Positions 7,596 to 14,944 of a stretch of 14,944 nucleotides of DNA are shown here, one piece after another. A program made the position numbers and the translations under genes. Every line of letters starts with the position of its first letter. Position 1 is the stretch's first letter. The DNA is from Methanomassiliicoccaceae archaeon (GTDB taxonomy: Archaea; Thermoplasmatota; Thermoplasmata; Methanomassiliicoccales; Methanomethylophilaceae): positions 1-14,944 of the forward strand of contig WRKA01000174.1 of NCBI GenBank assembly GCA_009778265.1, given 5' to 3'. The notes under the pieces were generated by a model. The model searched no databases, was not told the origin of the DNA, and worked only from the letters and a program-made list of their open reading frames with translations.

Positions 7596-7619
7596 CAAAT
7601 CATCTGCTGTTAGACCCCC

Positions 7620-9053
7620 ATGAGGACCGAGGTCTTGAGGATCGCGACGGAGAGGAACATGTTCCTCAGCCCGGAGGCCTTGGAATTAATTCTTTCTGAT
7701 TCGGAGCCGGCATCCTTCGTTAATAATGTTATATCAATGATGTCAAAGAATTCCATGCTCGTCGGAAAGGACGATGTGCTCGGCCTCCTTTCCAACAATC
7801 TTTCAAAAAAAGAGATCGCACCCGTCGTTCCCAAGAACAAGAAGCAGTACGATATATCCGTGGTGCCCGGGACGGATGTGACCGGCGAATCCACATGCGA
7901 AGGGAAGGTGGAGGATTTCCACAGATATTTCACGAGCCGCTACAATTCGATAAAGGATATTCTGAGAAGGCGCATGGGCGCCACTTTCACGGCGGAAAAA
8001 TTACACTCCATGGGTAAAAGGATGGATCTGAACCGCGAAGTACAGATGATCGGTATGGTGACCGAGTCCGCGATAACAAAGAACGGCCACCGGACGCTGA
8101 CGGTAGAAGACGACACCGGATCGTTCAAAGCGATCGTCCTTAAGGATTCGCCGTTCGCTGATGATATTATAGTAAATGACGAGGTCATCGGTCTCGTCGG
8201 CGGTCTGACAAGGGACGGCAAGATGCTCGTTGCTTCAGATGTTGTAAGGCCCGGTGTGCCGTCCGATCCTTGGGAGCCGTCGGATTCCGTAGCCTCCGTT
8301 GGTTTCCTTTCCGACATACACGCAGGAAGCCACACGTTCCTCGAGAACAGATGGGGGGCCATGGTCAGATGGCTGAGAGAGAACGCCTGGAGAACCGATC
8401 TGGATTATCTTATTCTTCCGGGTGACGTCGTGGACGGAATAGGAATATTCCCGGGACAGCAGGAAGAACTGACCATAGACGACATCTACAAACAATATTA
8501 CAAACTGGCCGAATATCTGAAGGAGATACCGGATCACATAAAGATCGTTCTGCAGCCGGGCAACCATGACGCCTGCCGGCCCGCCGAACCGCAGCCGGCG
8601 CTCTCCGAGGTGTTCGGTAAGGTCTTCGATTCCAATGTCATGCTTACCGGGAATCCGGTGTCCCTGAAGATAGAGGGAAGGACCATACTGGCATATCACG
8701 GAAGGAGCATCGACGATTGGGTGGCCGGCGTTCAGAAACTGACCTATGAGAAGCCGGTGGAGATAATGAAGGAGATGCTGGAACGCAGACATCTGGCTCC
8801 CATGTACGGGAAGAAAACGGCACTGGCGCCGGAGAAGAAAGATTACCTGGTGATAGATAAAAGACCCGATATTTTCGTGACGGGGCATGTGCACGGCGCC
8901 GGAACAGAGGAATACAGAGGGATAAGACTGATCGCCGCATCCACCTGGCAGGCCCAGACGGATTTCCAGAAGATGCATAACTTCAATCCGGACCCGGGAT
9001 ATATGCCGATAGTTCACCTCGGGACCGGCGACACGATCATGAAGGGTTTCTGA
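7620..9053 (+). CDS. polB: DNA polymerase D small subunit (DP1)
   Basis: Small subunit of the archaeal replicative D-family polymerase, 477 residues. It carries the proofreading 3'-5' exonuclease and pairs with the large subunit DP2, which is not in this window. Layout: N-terminal helical region (1-60), linker, OB-fold (about 130-210, with VQMIGMVTE and TVEDDTGSFKAIVL), then the calcineurin-like phosphodiesterase domain. Metal-binding motifs are complete: SDIHAGS (231-237), PGDVVDG (267-273), PGNHDACR (313-320), YHG (359-361) and TGHVHGAG (421-428), so the nuclease should be active. The phrases DGIGIFPGQ and EPQPALSE are characteristic of DP1. There is no ribosome binding site; the TATA box 28 bp upstream indicates a leaderless transcript. 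The symbol polB is used for this subunit in archaeal annotation; dp1 is the alternative. Confidence 0.96.
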   Translation: MRTEVLRIATERNMFLSPEALELILSDSEPASFVNNVISMMSKNSMLVGKDDVLGLLSNNLSKKEIAPVVPKNKKQYDISVVPGTDVTGESTCEGKVEDFHRYFTSRYNSIKDILRRRMGATFTAEKLHSMGKRMDLNREVQMIGMVTESAITKNGHRTLTVEDDTGSFKAIVLKDSPFADDIIVNDEVIGLVGGLTRDGKMLVASDVVRPGVPSDPWEPSDSVASVGFLSDIHAGSHTFLENRWGAMVRWLRENAWRTDLDYLILPGDVVDGIGIFPGQQEELTIDDIYKQYYKLAEYLKEIPDHIKIVLQPGNHDACRPAEPQPALSEVFGKVFDSNVMLTGNPVSLKIEGRTILAYHGRSIDDWVAGVQKLTYEKPVEIMKEMLERRHLAPMYGKKTALAPEKKDYLVIDKRPDIFVTGHVHGAGTEEYRGIRLIAASTWQAQTDFQKMHNFNPDPGYMPIVHLGTGDTIMKGF

Positions 9054-9058
9054 AACGC

Positions 9059-9064
9059 TTATAT
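9059..9064 (+). promoter_or_regulatory. Possible TATA box of the SMR pair
   Basis: CTTATATCT just after the DP1 stop is centred about 22 bp before the ATG at 9084, slightly closer than the usual 26. No Shine-Dalgarno sequence precedes that ATG. Read-through from DP1 is equally possible. Confidence 0.25.
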
Positions 9065-9083
9065 CTCTTACGGATGAACGAAC

Positions 9084-9413
9084 ATGCTTTCGCTGGCCTG
9101 GATATGTCTGATCGCCGCCGGCCTTCTGGAACCCTGCTGGGCGATATCGCTGAAAAGGTCTGAAAGGTTCAGGAACATTCGGTGGGGCATCGCCACCGTT
9201 GTCTTCCTGACCGGAAGTTTATACCTCCTGTCGTATTCCATGATAACGTTACCGGCCGGCACCGCATATGCCGTATGGACCGGCGTCGGCGCGGTGGGAA
9301 CCCTCGCGGCCGGAGCCCTTGTGTTCAGAGAAAAGGCGACCTCCGTAAAGATATTCTTCGTGTTATTAATCATTGCTGGCATAGTTGGTTTTCAGATAAC
9401 GGGAGGTGTTTGA
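9084..9413 (+). CDS. SMR transporter, Gdx-like subunit 1 (putative guanidinium exporter)
   Basis: Small multidrug resistance family protein, 109 residues, four predicted transmembrane helices, inner membrane proton antiporter. The proton/substrate glutamate is E16 in AGLLEPCWA. Residues matching the Gdx guanidinium-exporter binding site are present: W19, S45, Y62 and W65, with PAGTAYAVWTGVGAVGT marking the SugE/Gdx branch. It is followed after one base by a second, homologous SMR gene, so the two probably form a heterodimer like the paired YkkC/YkkD-type systems. It lies 30 bp after DP1 and no riboswitch-sized leader exists. Assignment to SMR is firm; guanidinium as substrate is inferred from conserved residues. 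Confidence 0.88.
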   Translation: MLSLAWICLIAAGLLEPCWAISLKRSERFRNIRWGIATVVFLTGSLYLLSYSMITLPAGTAYAVWTGVGAVGTLAAGALVFREKATSVKIFFVLLIIAGIVGFQITGGV

Positions 9414-9414
9414 G

Positions 9415-9768
9415 ATGTATGACGAACGATGGAGATTCGTGATGGTCGGCGGTCTGTTCGAGATCGTCTGGGCGATAGCGATGAAGTATTCGGACGGGTT
9501 CGCCGACCTTTTCTGGGATGTTGTCGTAATCGTCTTCATCATAATGAGTATGGTGATGCTTTCGAAGGCGATAGCGTCGGGGATACCTCTGGGTGCCGCA
9601 TATGCCGTTTGGGTCGGTATCGGCGCGGCAGGTACGTTCGTTTACGGTATTATGTTCATGGACGAACCGTTGAGTGTTATGAGAGTAATGTTCGTCGTTA
9701 TGGTGATCGCCGGCATCACCGGGCTGCAAAGAACGTCGTCTGGGTCTTTAGAAAATGAAGAACAGTGA
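9415..9768 (+). CDS. SMR transporter, Gdx-like subunit 2
   Basis: Second SMR protein, 117 residues, four predicted transmembrane helices. It has E16 in GGLFEIVWA, then W19, KYSDGF, S45, Y63 and W66, and IPLGAAYAVWVGIGAAGT. It resembles the first SMR protein throughout and keeps the same key residues with a one-residue shift after helix 2. Compared with the first, it has a longer, acidic C-terminal tail ending in SLENEEQ. The ATG at 9415 is chosen because GGGAGGTG (9401-9408) lies 6 nt before it; this ribosome binding site sits inside the end of the first gene, tying the two together. The pair most likely works as an antiparallel heterodimer. Confidence 0.88.
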   Translation: MYDERWRFVMVGGLFEIVWAIAMKYSDGFADLFWDVVVIVFIIMSMVMLSKAIASGIPLGAAYAVWVGIGAAGTFVYGIMFMDEPLSVMRVMFVVMVIAGITGLQRTSSGSLENEEQ

Positions 9769-9788
9769 CGGGGGCGTTCACCGCCCGT
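9768..9788. terminator. Hairpin between convergent SMR and surface-protein genes
   Basis: ACGGG..CG (9768-9776) pairs with CGCCCGT (9782-9788), with a two-base GG bulge and a short loop, then TTTGT. It lies in the 30-bp gap between two convergent stop codons and may end transcription from both sides. Confidence 0.4.
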
Positions 9789-9798
9789 TTGTGATCGC

Positions 9799-10836
9799 TT
9801 ATTCTTCTTTCTCCTTCTTTTTCCTCTTCATGACGAACGCGAGCCGCATGATGGTGAGGATCATAAGTATGAGCAGTATGCATCCGATCATATAGGCAAT
9901 ATGCTGGCTTATACCGTTGTCGCCTATGTTCGCATCAGCCTTTGCTATAACGCTCCCGTCGTTGCAGCATCCGCATTCACAGTCGCCGCCGCAACCGGAC
10001 CCGTCGCATTCGCCGGCGGCCTCGCAATCCTCACATGTGCAGCTGCACTGGGATCCGTCATCGTCGCCGGACAGTGTGTACGGGACTGCATCGTGAGGAA
10101 GACCCAGATCGTTAATATTACCATCGTCGACAGCATGATCGGTCTCGCCGGGCTCTGTGCTCTCTGATGTGCCAGTATGATCGTCGCTGAACATTCCGGC
10201 CGATCCGTCCTCGTCCGATGTCAGCGTTCCGGCGTCTGCCGCGTAGATCCCTTTGCCGTCGTGATCTGTGCTCATTACAACATAGCCAGATATGATCTTT
10301 TCTCCGTCGGCATCTGCGCTTACACCGTTGCGGGGGACGTCGTTCACCGTCACATTACTTTCGTCGGTGAAGAGACCGCTGTCAGATATGGCGTTGCCTT
10401 TTAAGGCCGCCGTACCGCCGTTCTCGGGGCATGTCGGCGCTCCGCCGTCCGTGACATCGTCCGCGAGGGTCGTCTGGCCGTGAACGTCCATATCTGTGAG
10501 TTCCGATACACCCGTCACATATTCCGCCGGCCGTTGTATGCCCGGATCGTTCGGCGACAGCGTATCGGTCACTTCTGTTCCGGTACCGGGAACAGCATGA
10601 TCGGAGACCTCAGGCCCGGTGACCGCAACATCGAACACATCCTGTACCGTTAACGTTAAAACAGTGATACTGCCCGTTTCGTCAATGGTCACGCCCGGCA
10701 CGAAGATGTCCGCACCGAGCGCGTCGCTGCTGCTTATGTCGCCGCCGAAAAAGAACGGTGCCGAGAACACGAACATCATCGCTGTGATGATCGAGGCCGC
10801 GGCGATCGGTCGCCTAAGGTTCCTTCTGTTTAGCAT
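9799..10836 (-). CDS. Acidic, Cys-rich, membrane-anchored surface protein of unknown function
   Basis: No recognised family. The protein has 345 residues from the ATG at 10836. A basic N-terminus (MLNRRNLRRP) and a hydrophobic stretch (about 11-32) form a signal peptide or signal anchor. The large middle part is rich in Asp, Glu, Ser, Thr and Gly and has almost no lysine, as in an unstructured extracellular stalk. Next comes a cluster of ten cysteines within 28 residues (264-291: CSCTCEDC, then CDGSGCGGDCECGCC; DNA 9964-10047). A single transmembrane helix (about 312-336) and a strongly charged tail (KRKKKEKEE) end the protein, so it should be anchored with the tail inside. The start is supported by GGGGGGT 10 nt upstream. 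The cysteine cluster could bind metal or form disulfides; nothing in the sequence decides. Its own AT-rich promoter lies upstream. Confidence 0.75.
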   Translation of the reverse strand: MLNRRNLRRPIAAASIITAMMFVFSAPFFFGGDISSSDALGADIFVPGVTIDETGSITVLTLTVQDVFDVAVTGPEVSDHAVPGTGTEVTDTLSPNDPGIQRPAEYVTGVSELTDMDVHGQTTLADDVTDGGAPTCPENGGTAALKGNAISDSGLFTDESNVTVNDVPRNGVSADADGEKIISGYVVMSTDHDGKGIYAADAGTLTSDEDGSAGMFSDDHTGTSESTEPGETDHAVDDGNINDLGLPHDAVPYTLSGDDDGSQCSCTCEDCEAAGECDGSGCGGDCECGCCNDGSVIAKADANIGDNGISQHIAYMIGCILLILMILTIMRLAFVMKRKKKEKEE

Positions 10837-10904
10837 TATCGCTTTTACCCCCCAAGTGTGCGTCAAAGGCGCGGCCGTTAACGCATCTGTCGCATAAAGT
10901 GTAT

Positions 10905-10913
10905 CCTATATAA
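10905..10913 (-). promoter_or_regulatory. TATA box of the surface-protein gene
   Basis: The minus strand reads TTATATAGG after a long AT run (AATAAATATTATTA). A start site about 26 bp downstream falls near 10884, leaving a leader of about 48 nt that carries the GGGGGGT ribosome binding site. Confidence 0.45.
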
Positions 10914-10943
10914 TAATAATATTTATTAACAATTGACTATCTT

Positions 10944-10965
10944 AACATAGATTGTATACTATGTT
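10944..10965. repeat. Inverted repeat AACATAG / CTATGTT
   Basis: Perfect 7-bp arms (10944-10950 and 10959-10965) around the spacer ATTGTATA, about 30 bp upstream of the surface-protein TATA box. This is a typical size and place for an operator or activator site. Confidence 0.4.
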
Positions 10966-11007
10966 TCAAAAAATATTGAAAAATTTGCGTTCTGAGAGCC
11001 GATTTTC

Positions 11008-11026
11008 CAATATAATAATTATATTG
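11008..11026. repeat. Inverted repeat CAATATAA-TAA-TTATATTG
   Basis: Perfect 8-bp arms with a 3-bp spacer, 56 bp downstream (minus sense) of the ATP synthase operon's last stop codon and about 100 bp upstream of the surface-protein TATA box. It is too AT-rich for a good terminator; a protein-binding site is as likely. The 245-bp gap 10837-11081 holds nothing else recognisable. Confidence 0.4.
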
Positions 11027-11081
11027 AACGTTGACCGCCGTTCTTCCGCGTAAAAGAATTAAGGAATGTTAAGATGTTTTT

Positions 11082-11228
11082 TCAGAGTCCCTGCCATATG
11101 AAGTAGACGGTAAGGAAAGCGCCGAGCATGAGCATCGCATACCCCACTATCCATATCACCTTGAACGCTCTCGCTCTTTTTTTCGGGTCGTCGCGTATCT
11201 CCAAATAACGGTCTTCGAGCGATCTCAC
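11082..11228 (-). CDS. 48-residue single-helix membrane protein coupled to ATP synthase subunit D
   Basis: Unrecognised small protein. It has a charged N-terminal half (VRSLEDRYLEIRDDPKKRARA), then one hydrophobic helix (about 22-44, FKVIWIVGYAMLMLGAF followed by LTVYFIW), ending QGL. It starts with GTG overlapping the stop codon of atpD (GTGA), and AGGAGAGG (11243-11236) lies 7-10 nt upstream inside atpD. This arrangement strongly supports translation and ties its amount to that of subunit D. The positive patch before the helix predicts the N-terminus in the cytoplasm. A role in assembling or anchoring the A-type ATP synthase is inference from position only. It is too short for most gene finders, and no alternative frame explains the start, ribosome site and helix together. 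Confidence 0.8.
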   Translation of the reverse strand: MRSLEDRYLEIRDDPKKRARAFKVIWIVGYAMLMLGAFLTVYFIWQGL

Positions 11229-11860
11229 TCCGCTGCCTCTCCTTTCTTCTTCAGATGCTTGAGACGTATCGTGTTCTCACGCTCCATCTCCTGAAGACGG
11301 AACTCAACGAACGCTTCCGACTCCTCGAGTTCCGGGATCACCTTGAATTCGAGCGCGTTCACTCTCCTCTTCGTTTTCTCTATCTCGTCGAGAAGTTTCT
11401 TCATCGTCGTTTCTACCTCGGCCGCTCTCACAAGCGTTTCGAGAAGTTTCTCGAACGCGTGAGCGGCCTCTTCGATATATGCCGACGTGGATATCACACC
11501 GTACCCCTTTTCCGTCATGGGCGCGTGGATAAGGTCGCATTCCACCTTGGGGACCATCATACCCATTATGCTCTTGCTTCCGAGTTTTACCTGGGGGTCC
11601 GCTTTCAGCGCGTATGCGGCACTTTTCACCGCAATGGCTCCTTCCACCGCCCTGGCTATGGCGATCTTCTGCATCGCGTTGTCATAGTCGTTGAGAACGG
11701 AACCGCGCATTTGTTTCGCCTTCTCCATCACTTCGAAGAACTCGATGATAAGGCCGTCCCTTTTCATCTTCATGATCTTGTATCCGCTCTTGGACAGTTT
11801 GATCTTCTTCTTCACCTCGAGAAGAACGGACCTTGTCGGTGTTATTTCCTGCGTCGGCAT
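11225..11860 (-). CDS. atpD: A-type ATP synthase subunit D
   Basis: Central rotor shaft subunit of the archaeal A1Ao ATP synthase (gamma-like), 211 residues, almost entirely helical. The N-terminus PTRSVLLEVKKKIKLSKSGYKIMKMKRDGLI matches the V/A-type D family, as does the C-terminal coiled-coil segment with RRVNALEFKVIPELEE. Together with subunit F (not in the window) it couples proton or sodium flow through the membrane rotor to the A3B3 head. The gene begins 6 bp after the stop of atpB and overlaps the small membrane-protein gene downstream by 4 nt. Length is normal and no defects are seen. Its ribosome binding site is weak (TTGAG), so it probably relies on coupling with atpB. Confidence 0.95.
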   Translation of the reverse strand: MPTQEITPTRSVLLEVKKKIKLSKSGYKIMKMKRDGLIIEFFEVMEKAKQMRGSVLNDYDNAMQKIAIARAVEGAIAVKSAAYALKADPQVKLGSKSIMGMMVPKVECDLIHAPMTEKGYGVISTSAYIEEAAHAFEKLLETLVRAAEVETTMKKLLDEIEKTKRRVNALEFKVIPELEESEAFVEFRLQEMERENTIRLKHLKKKGEAAE

Positions 11861-11866
11861 CTGAAC

Positions 11867-13243
11867 TCAACTCTGAAGGTACTTTTCCTGATACTTACGG
11901 TCGATCCTCGTCAGCTGATCCGCGGACAGAGATCTCAAGATGTCCCAGGATATCGCTAACGTGTCCTCGATCGATCTGTCCTCTTCGTGACTCTGTCTTA
12001 CGATACGGTCTTCGAATATGTCCGCGAAATCCAGAAGCCTTCTGTCCTTCTCCGATAACGACTCTTTACCGACGATCGCCACAAGCCCTCTCAGGTCCTT
12101 GCCTTCCGCATACGCCGCGTACAGCTGGTCCGAGACCGCCTTATGGTCCTCTCTTGTCTTACCGGGGCCTACGCCTGCGTTCATCAGTCTGCTTAAGGAC
12201 GACGAAACGTTCACCGGCGGGTATATGCCGGCGCGGTGCAGATCCCTCGACATAACGATCTGACCTTCCGTGATATATCCGGAAAGGTCCGGGATCGGAT
12301 GCGTGATATCATCGCCGGGCATCGAAAGGATCGGGATCTGGGTGATACTTCCCTTCTTTCCTTTGATCCTTCCCGCTCTTTCGTACAGTTCCGCAAGATC
12401 GGTGTACATGTAGCCGGGATATCCTCTTCTTCCGGGAACTTCCTCTCTCGCCGCCCCTACCTGCCTTAACGCTTCGCAGTAGTTCGTAAGATCGGTCATT
12501 ATCACAAGCACCTGCATGTCCAGTTCGAAGGCCATGTATTCCGCCGTTGTAAGACCCAGACGAGGCGTAACGATACGCTCGATGGCCGGGTCGTCCGCCA
12601 GATTAAGGAAGACCACCGCGTTCTTTAACGCACCCGTTCTTTCGAACTCCTTCATGAACGACTGCTTCTCTTCGTTAGTGATACCCATGGCAACGAACAC
12701 CACGGCGAATTCTTCGTCCTTACCGCGGACCTTCGCCTGCCTTGCGATCTGCATCGCAAGGTCGTTGTGCGGTAACCCGGAAGCGGAGAATATCGGAAGT
12801 TTCTGCCCTCTTACAAGGGTGTTCATTCCGTCGATGGTCGAAACGCCCGTTTGAATAAAATCGGCGGGGTTGTCACGGGCCCACGGGTTTATCGCGGCGC
12901 CTACGATATCCAGCTTCTTTTCCGGTGTTATCGCCGGTCCGCCGTCGAGCGGCTCGCCGCTTCCCGAAAGGACACGGCCGAGCATGTCCCTCGACACCGG
13001 CATCTTCATCGTTTCGCCTAGGAAACGTACGCTTGCGTTCCTGTCTATTCCGGCGGTACCTTCGAATATCTGCACCACCACCATGTCGTCCGACGAATCG
13101 AGGACCTGTCCTCTCTTCGTCGAGCCGTCCGATAATTTAACGCTTACGAGTTCCTGATATGTTATCGGTTCCGTATTCTTAACGAAGACCAGCGGTCCCG
13201 CTATCTCGGAGATCGTCTTGTACTCTTTGGATACTTTGCTCAT
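11867..13243 (-). CDS. atpB: A-type ATP synthase subunit B
   Basis: Non-catalytic nucleotide-binding subunit of the A3B3 head, 458 residues. It has the beta-barrel N-terminus ([29 protein letters not shown]) and the degenerate P-loop region SASGLPHND (153-161) expected in B rather than A subunits. Family phrases are [22 protein letters not shown] (split here at the Arg-Arg pair), LYERAGR and [17 protein letters not shown]. The ATG at 13243 is 3 bp after the stop of atpA, with GGGGGTG 6 nt before it. No missing key region and no intein. Confidence 0.97.
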   Translation of the reverse strand: MSKVSKEYKTISEIAGPLVFVKNTEPITYQELVSVKLSDGSTKRGQVLDSSDDMVVVQIFEGTAGIDRNASVRFLGETMKMPVSRDMLGRVLSGSGEPLDGGPAITPEKKLDIVGAAINPWARDNPADFIQTGVSTIDGMNTLVRGQKLPIFSASGLPHNDLAMQIARQAKVRGKDEEFAVVFVAMGITNEEKQSFMKEFERTGALKNAVVFLNLADDPAIERIVTPRLGLTTAEYMAFELDMQVLVIMTDLTNYCEALRQVGAAREEVPGRRGYPGYMYTDLAELYERAGRIKGKKGSITQIPILSMPGDDITHPIPDLSGYITEGQIVMSRDLHRAGIYPPVNVSSSLSRLMNAGVGPGKTREDHKAVSDQLYAAYAEGKDLRGLVAIVGKESLSEKDRRLLDFADIFEDRIVRQSHEEDRSIEDTLAISWDILRSLSADQLTRIDRKYQEKYLQS

Positions 13244-13246
13244 TGA

Positions 13247-14944
13247 TCACACCCCCAGTTCCGCGAACTGTTTCTCGAGGTCGGTGTCGACCGCTTTAAG
13301 CTCGTCGTCTATGTTCGTTTCGTACTTCGACATCGCCAATCTCTGTTTCGCGGGTATCGATGCTATCTTCGATACCTGCGCGCCTGCCGCCAGCGCCTTA
13401 TCGGCGAGATCGGAATACTTCCTGATCAGTTTCATGACCGTGTACTGTCTCTGCATCGGGCAGTACGTATCGATCGGGTGGTAAGCGTTCTGCTGCAGGA
13501 ATATCTCTCTTATCATCTTCGACACCTCAAGCGTCACCTTCTGCTCGTCCGGCAACGCATCCGAACCGACCAGCTGAACGATCTCCTGCAGTTCCGATTC
13601 TTTTTGAAGGATCTGCATCGCCCATTCCCTCAGTGCGGGGAAATCTTCTGCGATATTGGTCGAATACCAGGACCTCAGCTGCTTGTCGTATAACGAATAC
13701 GACGTAAGCCAGTGGATGGCGGGGAAGTGTCTCCTTTCCCTTAATTTCGTATCGAGCGCCCAGAACACACGCACAATGCGTAACGTGTTCTGTGTAACGG
13801 GTTCCGAAAGGTCTCCGCCCGGCGGTGAAACGGCACCGATAACGGAAATGGAACCTTCCGAATCCGCTAACGTTTTGCATCTGCACGCACGCTCGTAGAA
13901 CTCCGATAATCTTCCCGCAAGGTATGCGGGGTAACCTTCTTCTCCGGGCATCTCCTCGAGACGCGAGGATATCTCTCTCATCGCCTCCGCCCATCTTGAT
14001 GTCGAATCGGCCATCAATGACACGTTATAACCCATATCTCTGTAATATTCGGCTATCGTCATTCCCGTGTAAACGGACGCTTCTCTTGCCGCAACGGGCA
14101 TGTTCGACGTGTTCGCTATGAGCACCGTCCTGTTCATAAGCGGGTTTCCGGACTTCGGATCCTCAAGATGCGGGAATTCTGTGAGGACCTCGGTCATCTC
14201 GTTGCCGCGTTCGCCGCATCCTATGTATACCACGATCTCGGCATCGGACCATTTGGCGAGCTGTTGCTGTGTAACTGTTTTTCCGGTACCGAACCCTCCC
14301 GGGATCGCGGCCGCTCCTCCTTTCGCCAGCGGGAACATTGTGTCAAGCACCCTCTGTCCCGTAACTAACGGAATATCCGGCTGGAACTTCTCTTTCACGG
14401 GTCTGGGGACACGGACGGGCCACTTCTGCATCATTGCTATATCCTTACCGTCGATCACCGCTATGATCTCCTCGACGGTGAAGGAACCTTCCTTTATGCT
14501 CTCCACTTTTCCCTTTATGTCCGGGGGCACCATGATCCTGTGCTCCATCGTCCCTTCCATCACGGTACCGATGACGGAACCGGCGGAGACCTCGTCCCCT
14601 TTCTTCACTACGGGAGTGAAATCCCATTTCTTCTCTCTGTCCAATCCAGGTGCGGATACGCCGCGATAAATGAAATCCCCCATCTTGTCCTTAAGGACCG
14701 GCAGCGGTCTCTGTATCCCGTCATAAACTGACGAGAGCAGACCCGGACCGAGTTCCGCGACAAGGGGGCGGCCGGTGTTGGAGACCGGCTCTCCCGGTCT
14801 GACGCCGGACGTGTTCTCATAAACCTGGATGATGGTGTGGTCTCCCACGATCTTAATGACCTCTCCCATCAGTTTCTCTGTTCCGACCTGCACGACATCG
14901 TACATCTTCGGCGAGATACCGACGGCGGTCACAACGGGCCCTGC
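13247..14944 (-). CDS. atpA: A-type ATP synthase catalytic subunit A (partial, N-terminus outside window)
   Basis: Catalytic subunit of the archaeal A1Ao ATP synthase. The reading frame is open to the window edge: residues AGPVV precede the in-frame GTG at 14932, and family members carry about a dozen more residues before AGPVV, so that GTG is internal and the true start lies outside. Visible are the N-terminal barrel ([17 protein letters not shown]), the A-specific non-homologous insert (about 90-190), Walker A GGFGTGKT (DNA 14276-14299), then [11 protein letters not shown], Walker B region [19 protein letters not shown], and [10 protein letters not shown]. All catalytic residues look intact and no intein interrupts the P-loop, where some archaeal homologues have one. 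It heads the visible A-B-D part of the operon; F and the stalk and membrane genes would lie upstream. Confidence 0.96.
   Translation of the reverse strand, partial: AGPVVTAVGISPKMYDVVQVGTEKLMGEVIKIVGDHTIIQVYENTSGVRPGEPVSNTGRPLVAELGPGLLSSVYDGIQRPLPVLKDKMGDFIYRGVSAPGLDREKKWDFTPVVKKGDEVSAGSVIGTVMEGTMEHRIMVPPDIKGKVESIKEGSFTVEEIIAVIDGKDIAMMQKWPVRVPRPVKEKFQPDIPLVTGQRVLDTMFPLAKGGAAAIPGGFGTGKTVTQQQLAKWSDAEIVVYIGCGERGNEMTEVLTEFPHLEDPKSGNPLMNRTVLIANTSNMPVAAREASVYTGMTIAEYYRDMGYNVSLMADSTSRWAEAMREISSRLEEMPGEEGYPAYLAGRLSEFYERACRCKTLADSEGSISVIGAVSPPGGDLSEPVTQNTLRIVRVFWALDTKLRERRHFPAIHWLTSYSLYDKQLRSWYSTNIAEDFPALREWAMQILQKESELQEIVQLVGSDALPDEQKVTLEVSKMIREIFLQQNAYHPIDTYCPMQRQYTVMKLIRKYSDLADKALAAGAQVSKIASIPAKQRLAMSKYETNIDDELKAVDTDLEKQFAELGV

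Noticed and set aside
8235..9017. 260-codon minus-strand open frame opposite DP1
   Set aside because: It overlaps the conserved phosphodiesterase domain of DP1 completely and shows no motif, promoter or ribosome site.
9901..10167. Plus-strand open frame opposite the Cys-rich surface protein
   Set aside because: It has no ribosome site or promoter, and its Ala-rich composition is the antisense shadow of the Cys/Gly/Asp codons. The minus-strand reading has a signal peptide, membrane helix and ribosome site.
10837..10866. TTG at 10866 as the start of the surface protein
   Set aside because: It would place extra residues before the basic signal-peptide start, and the GGGGGGT ribosome site fits the ATG at 10836.
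10837..11081. CRISPR array, RNA gene or mobile element remnant in the AT-rich gap
   Set aside because: Only two unrelated inverted repeats are present; there are no spaced direct repeats, no tRNA-like fold and no transposase fragment.
14276..14299. Intein in the catalytic P-loop of subunit A
   Set aside because: Some archaeal homologues carry one, but here GGFGTGKT is followed directly by normal family sequence.
14930..14932. GTG at 14932 as the start of ATP synthase subunit A
   Set aside because: Upstream in-frame residues AGPV belong to the conserved family N-terminus, so the gene continues past the window edge.

Overview
The window looks like a piece of a euryarchaeal chromosome. It carries the small subunit of the D-family DNA polymerase, an A-type ATP synthase, a Cdc48/VAT-type AAA ATPase, a UPF0201 RNA-binding-like protein and a COG1395-type regulator. 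TATA boxes centred about 26-28 bp upstream of start codons (leaderless transcripts) are mixed with Shine-Dalgarno-led genes. The Thermoplasmata / Methanomassiliicoccales side of the tree fits best, but this is an inference from gene content and style, since no rRNA or methanogenesis marker is present.

Layout. 1-1178 (minus): tryptophan synthase beta-like protein (TrpB2 type), cut off at its C-terminus by the window edge. 1179-1410: divergent promoter region with a TGTACA-type palindrome beside the trpB2 TATA box and a nested inverted repeat. 1411-3570 (plus): Cdc48/VAT AAA ATPase, followed by a strong hairpin terminator. 3739-6440 (plus): three overlapping genes, namely a COG1395 HTH regulator, a TraB-like protein and a zinc-ribbon CPBP membrane protease. 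6417-7564 (minus): a sugar isomerase / endonuclease IV-like TIM barrel protein preceded by UPF0201; the last gene's 3' end overlaps the CPBP gene convergently. 7620-9053 (plus): PolD small subunit (DP1), divergent from UPF0201 across only 55 bp with one central TATA box. 9084-9768 (plus): a pair of SMR transporters with Gdx (guanidinium exporter) residues. 9799-10836 (minus): an acidic, Cys-rich, membrane-anchored surface protein of unknown function. 11082-14944 (minus): ATP synthase genes A (N-terminus cut off), B and D, followed by a 48-residue single-helix membrane protein translationally coupled to subunit D.

Most genes are core archaeal housekeeping genes. The less explained parts are: the 48-aa membrane protein at the end of the ATP synthase operon; the Cys-rich surface protein with two inverted repeats upstream; the regulator/TraB-like/CPBP operon, whose regulator seems to be an HTH flanked by two copies of one fold; and the symmetric promoter shared by DP1 and UPF0201. 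I found no CRISPR array, IS element, tRNA, rRNA or clear mobile element. No stretch longer than about 250 bp lacks a gene.
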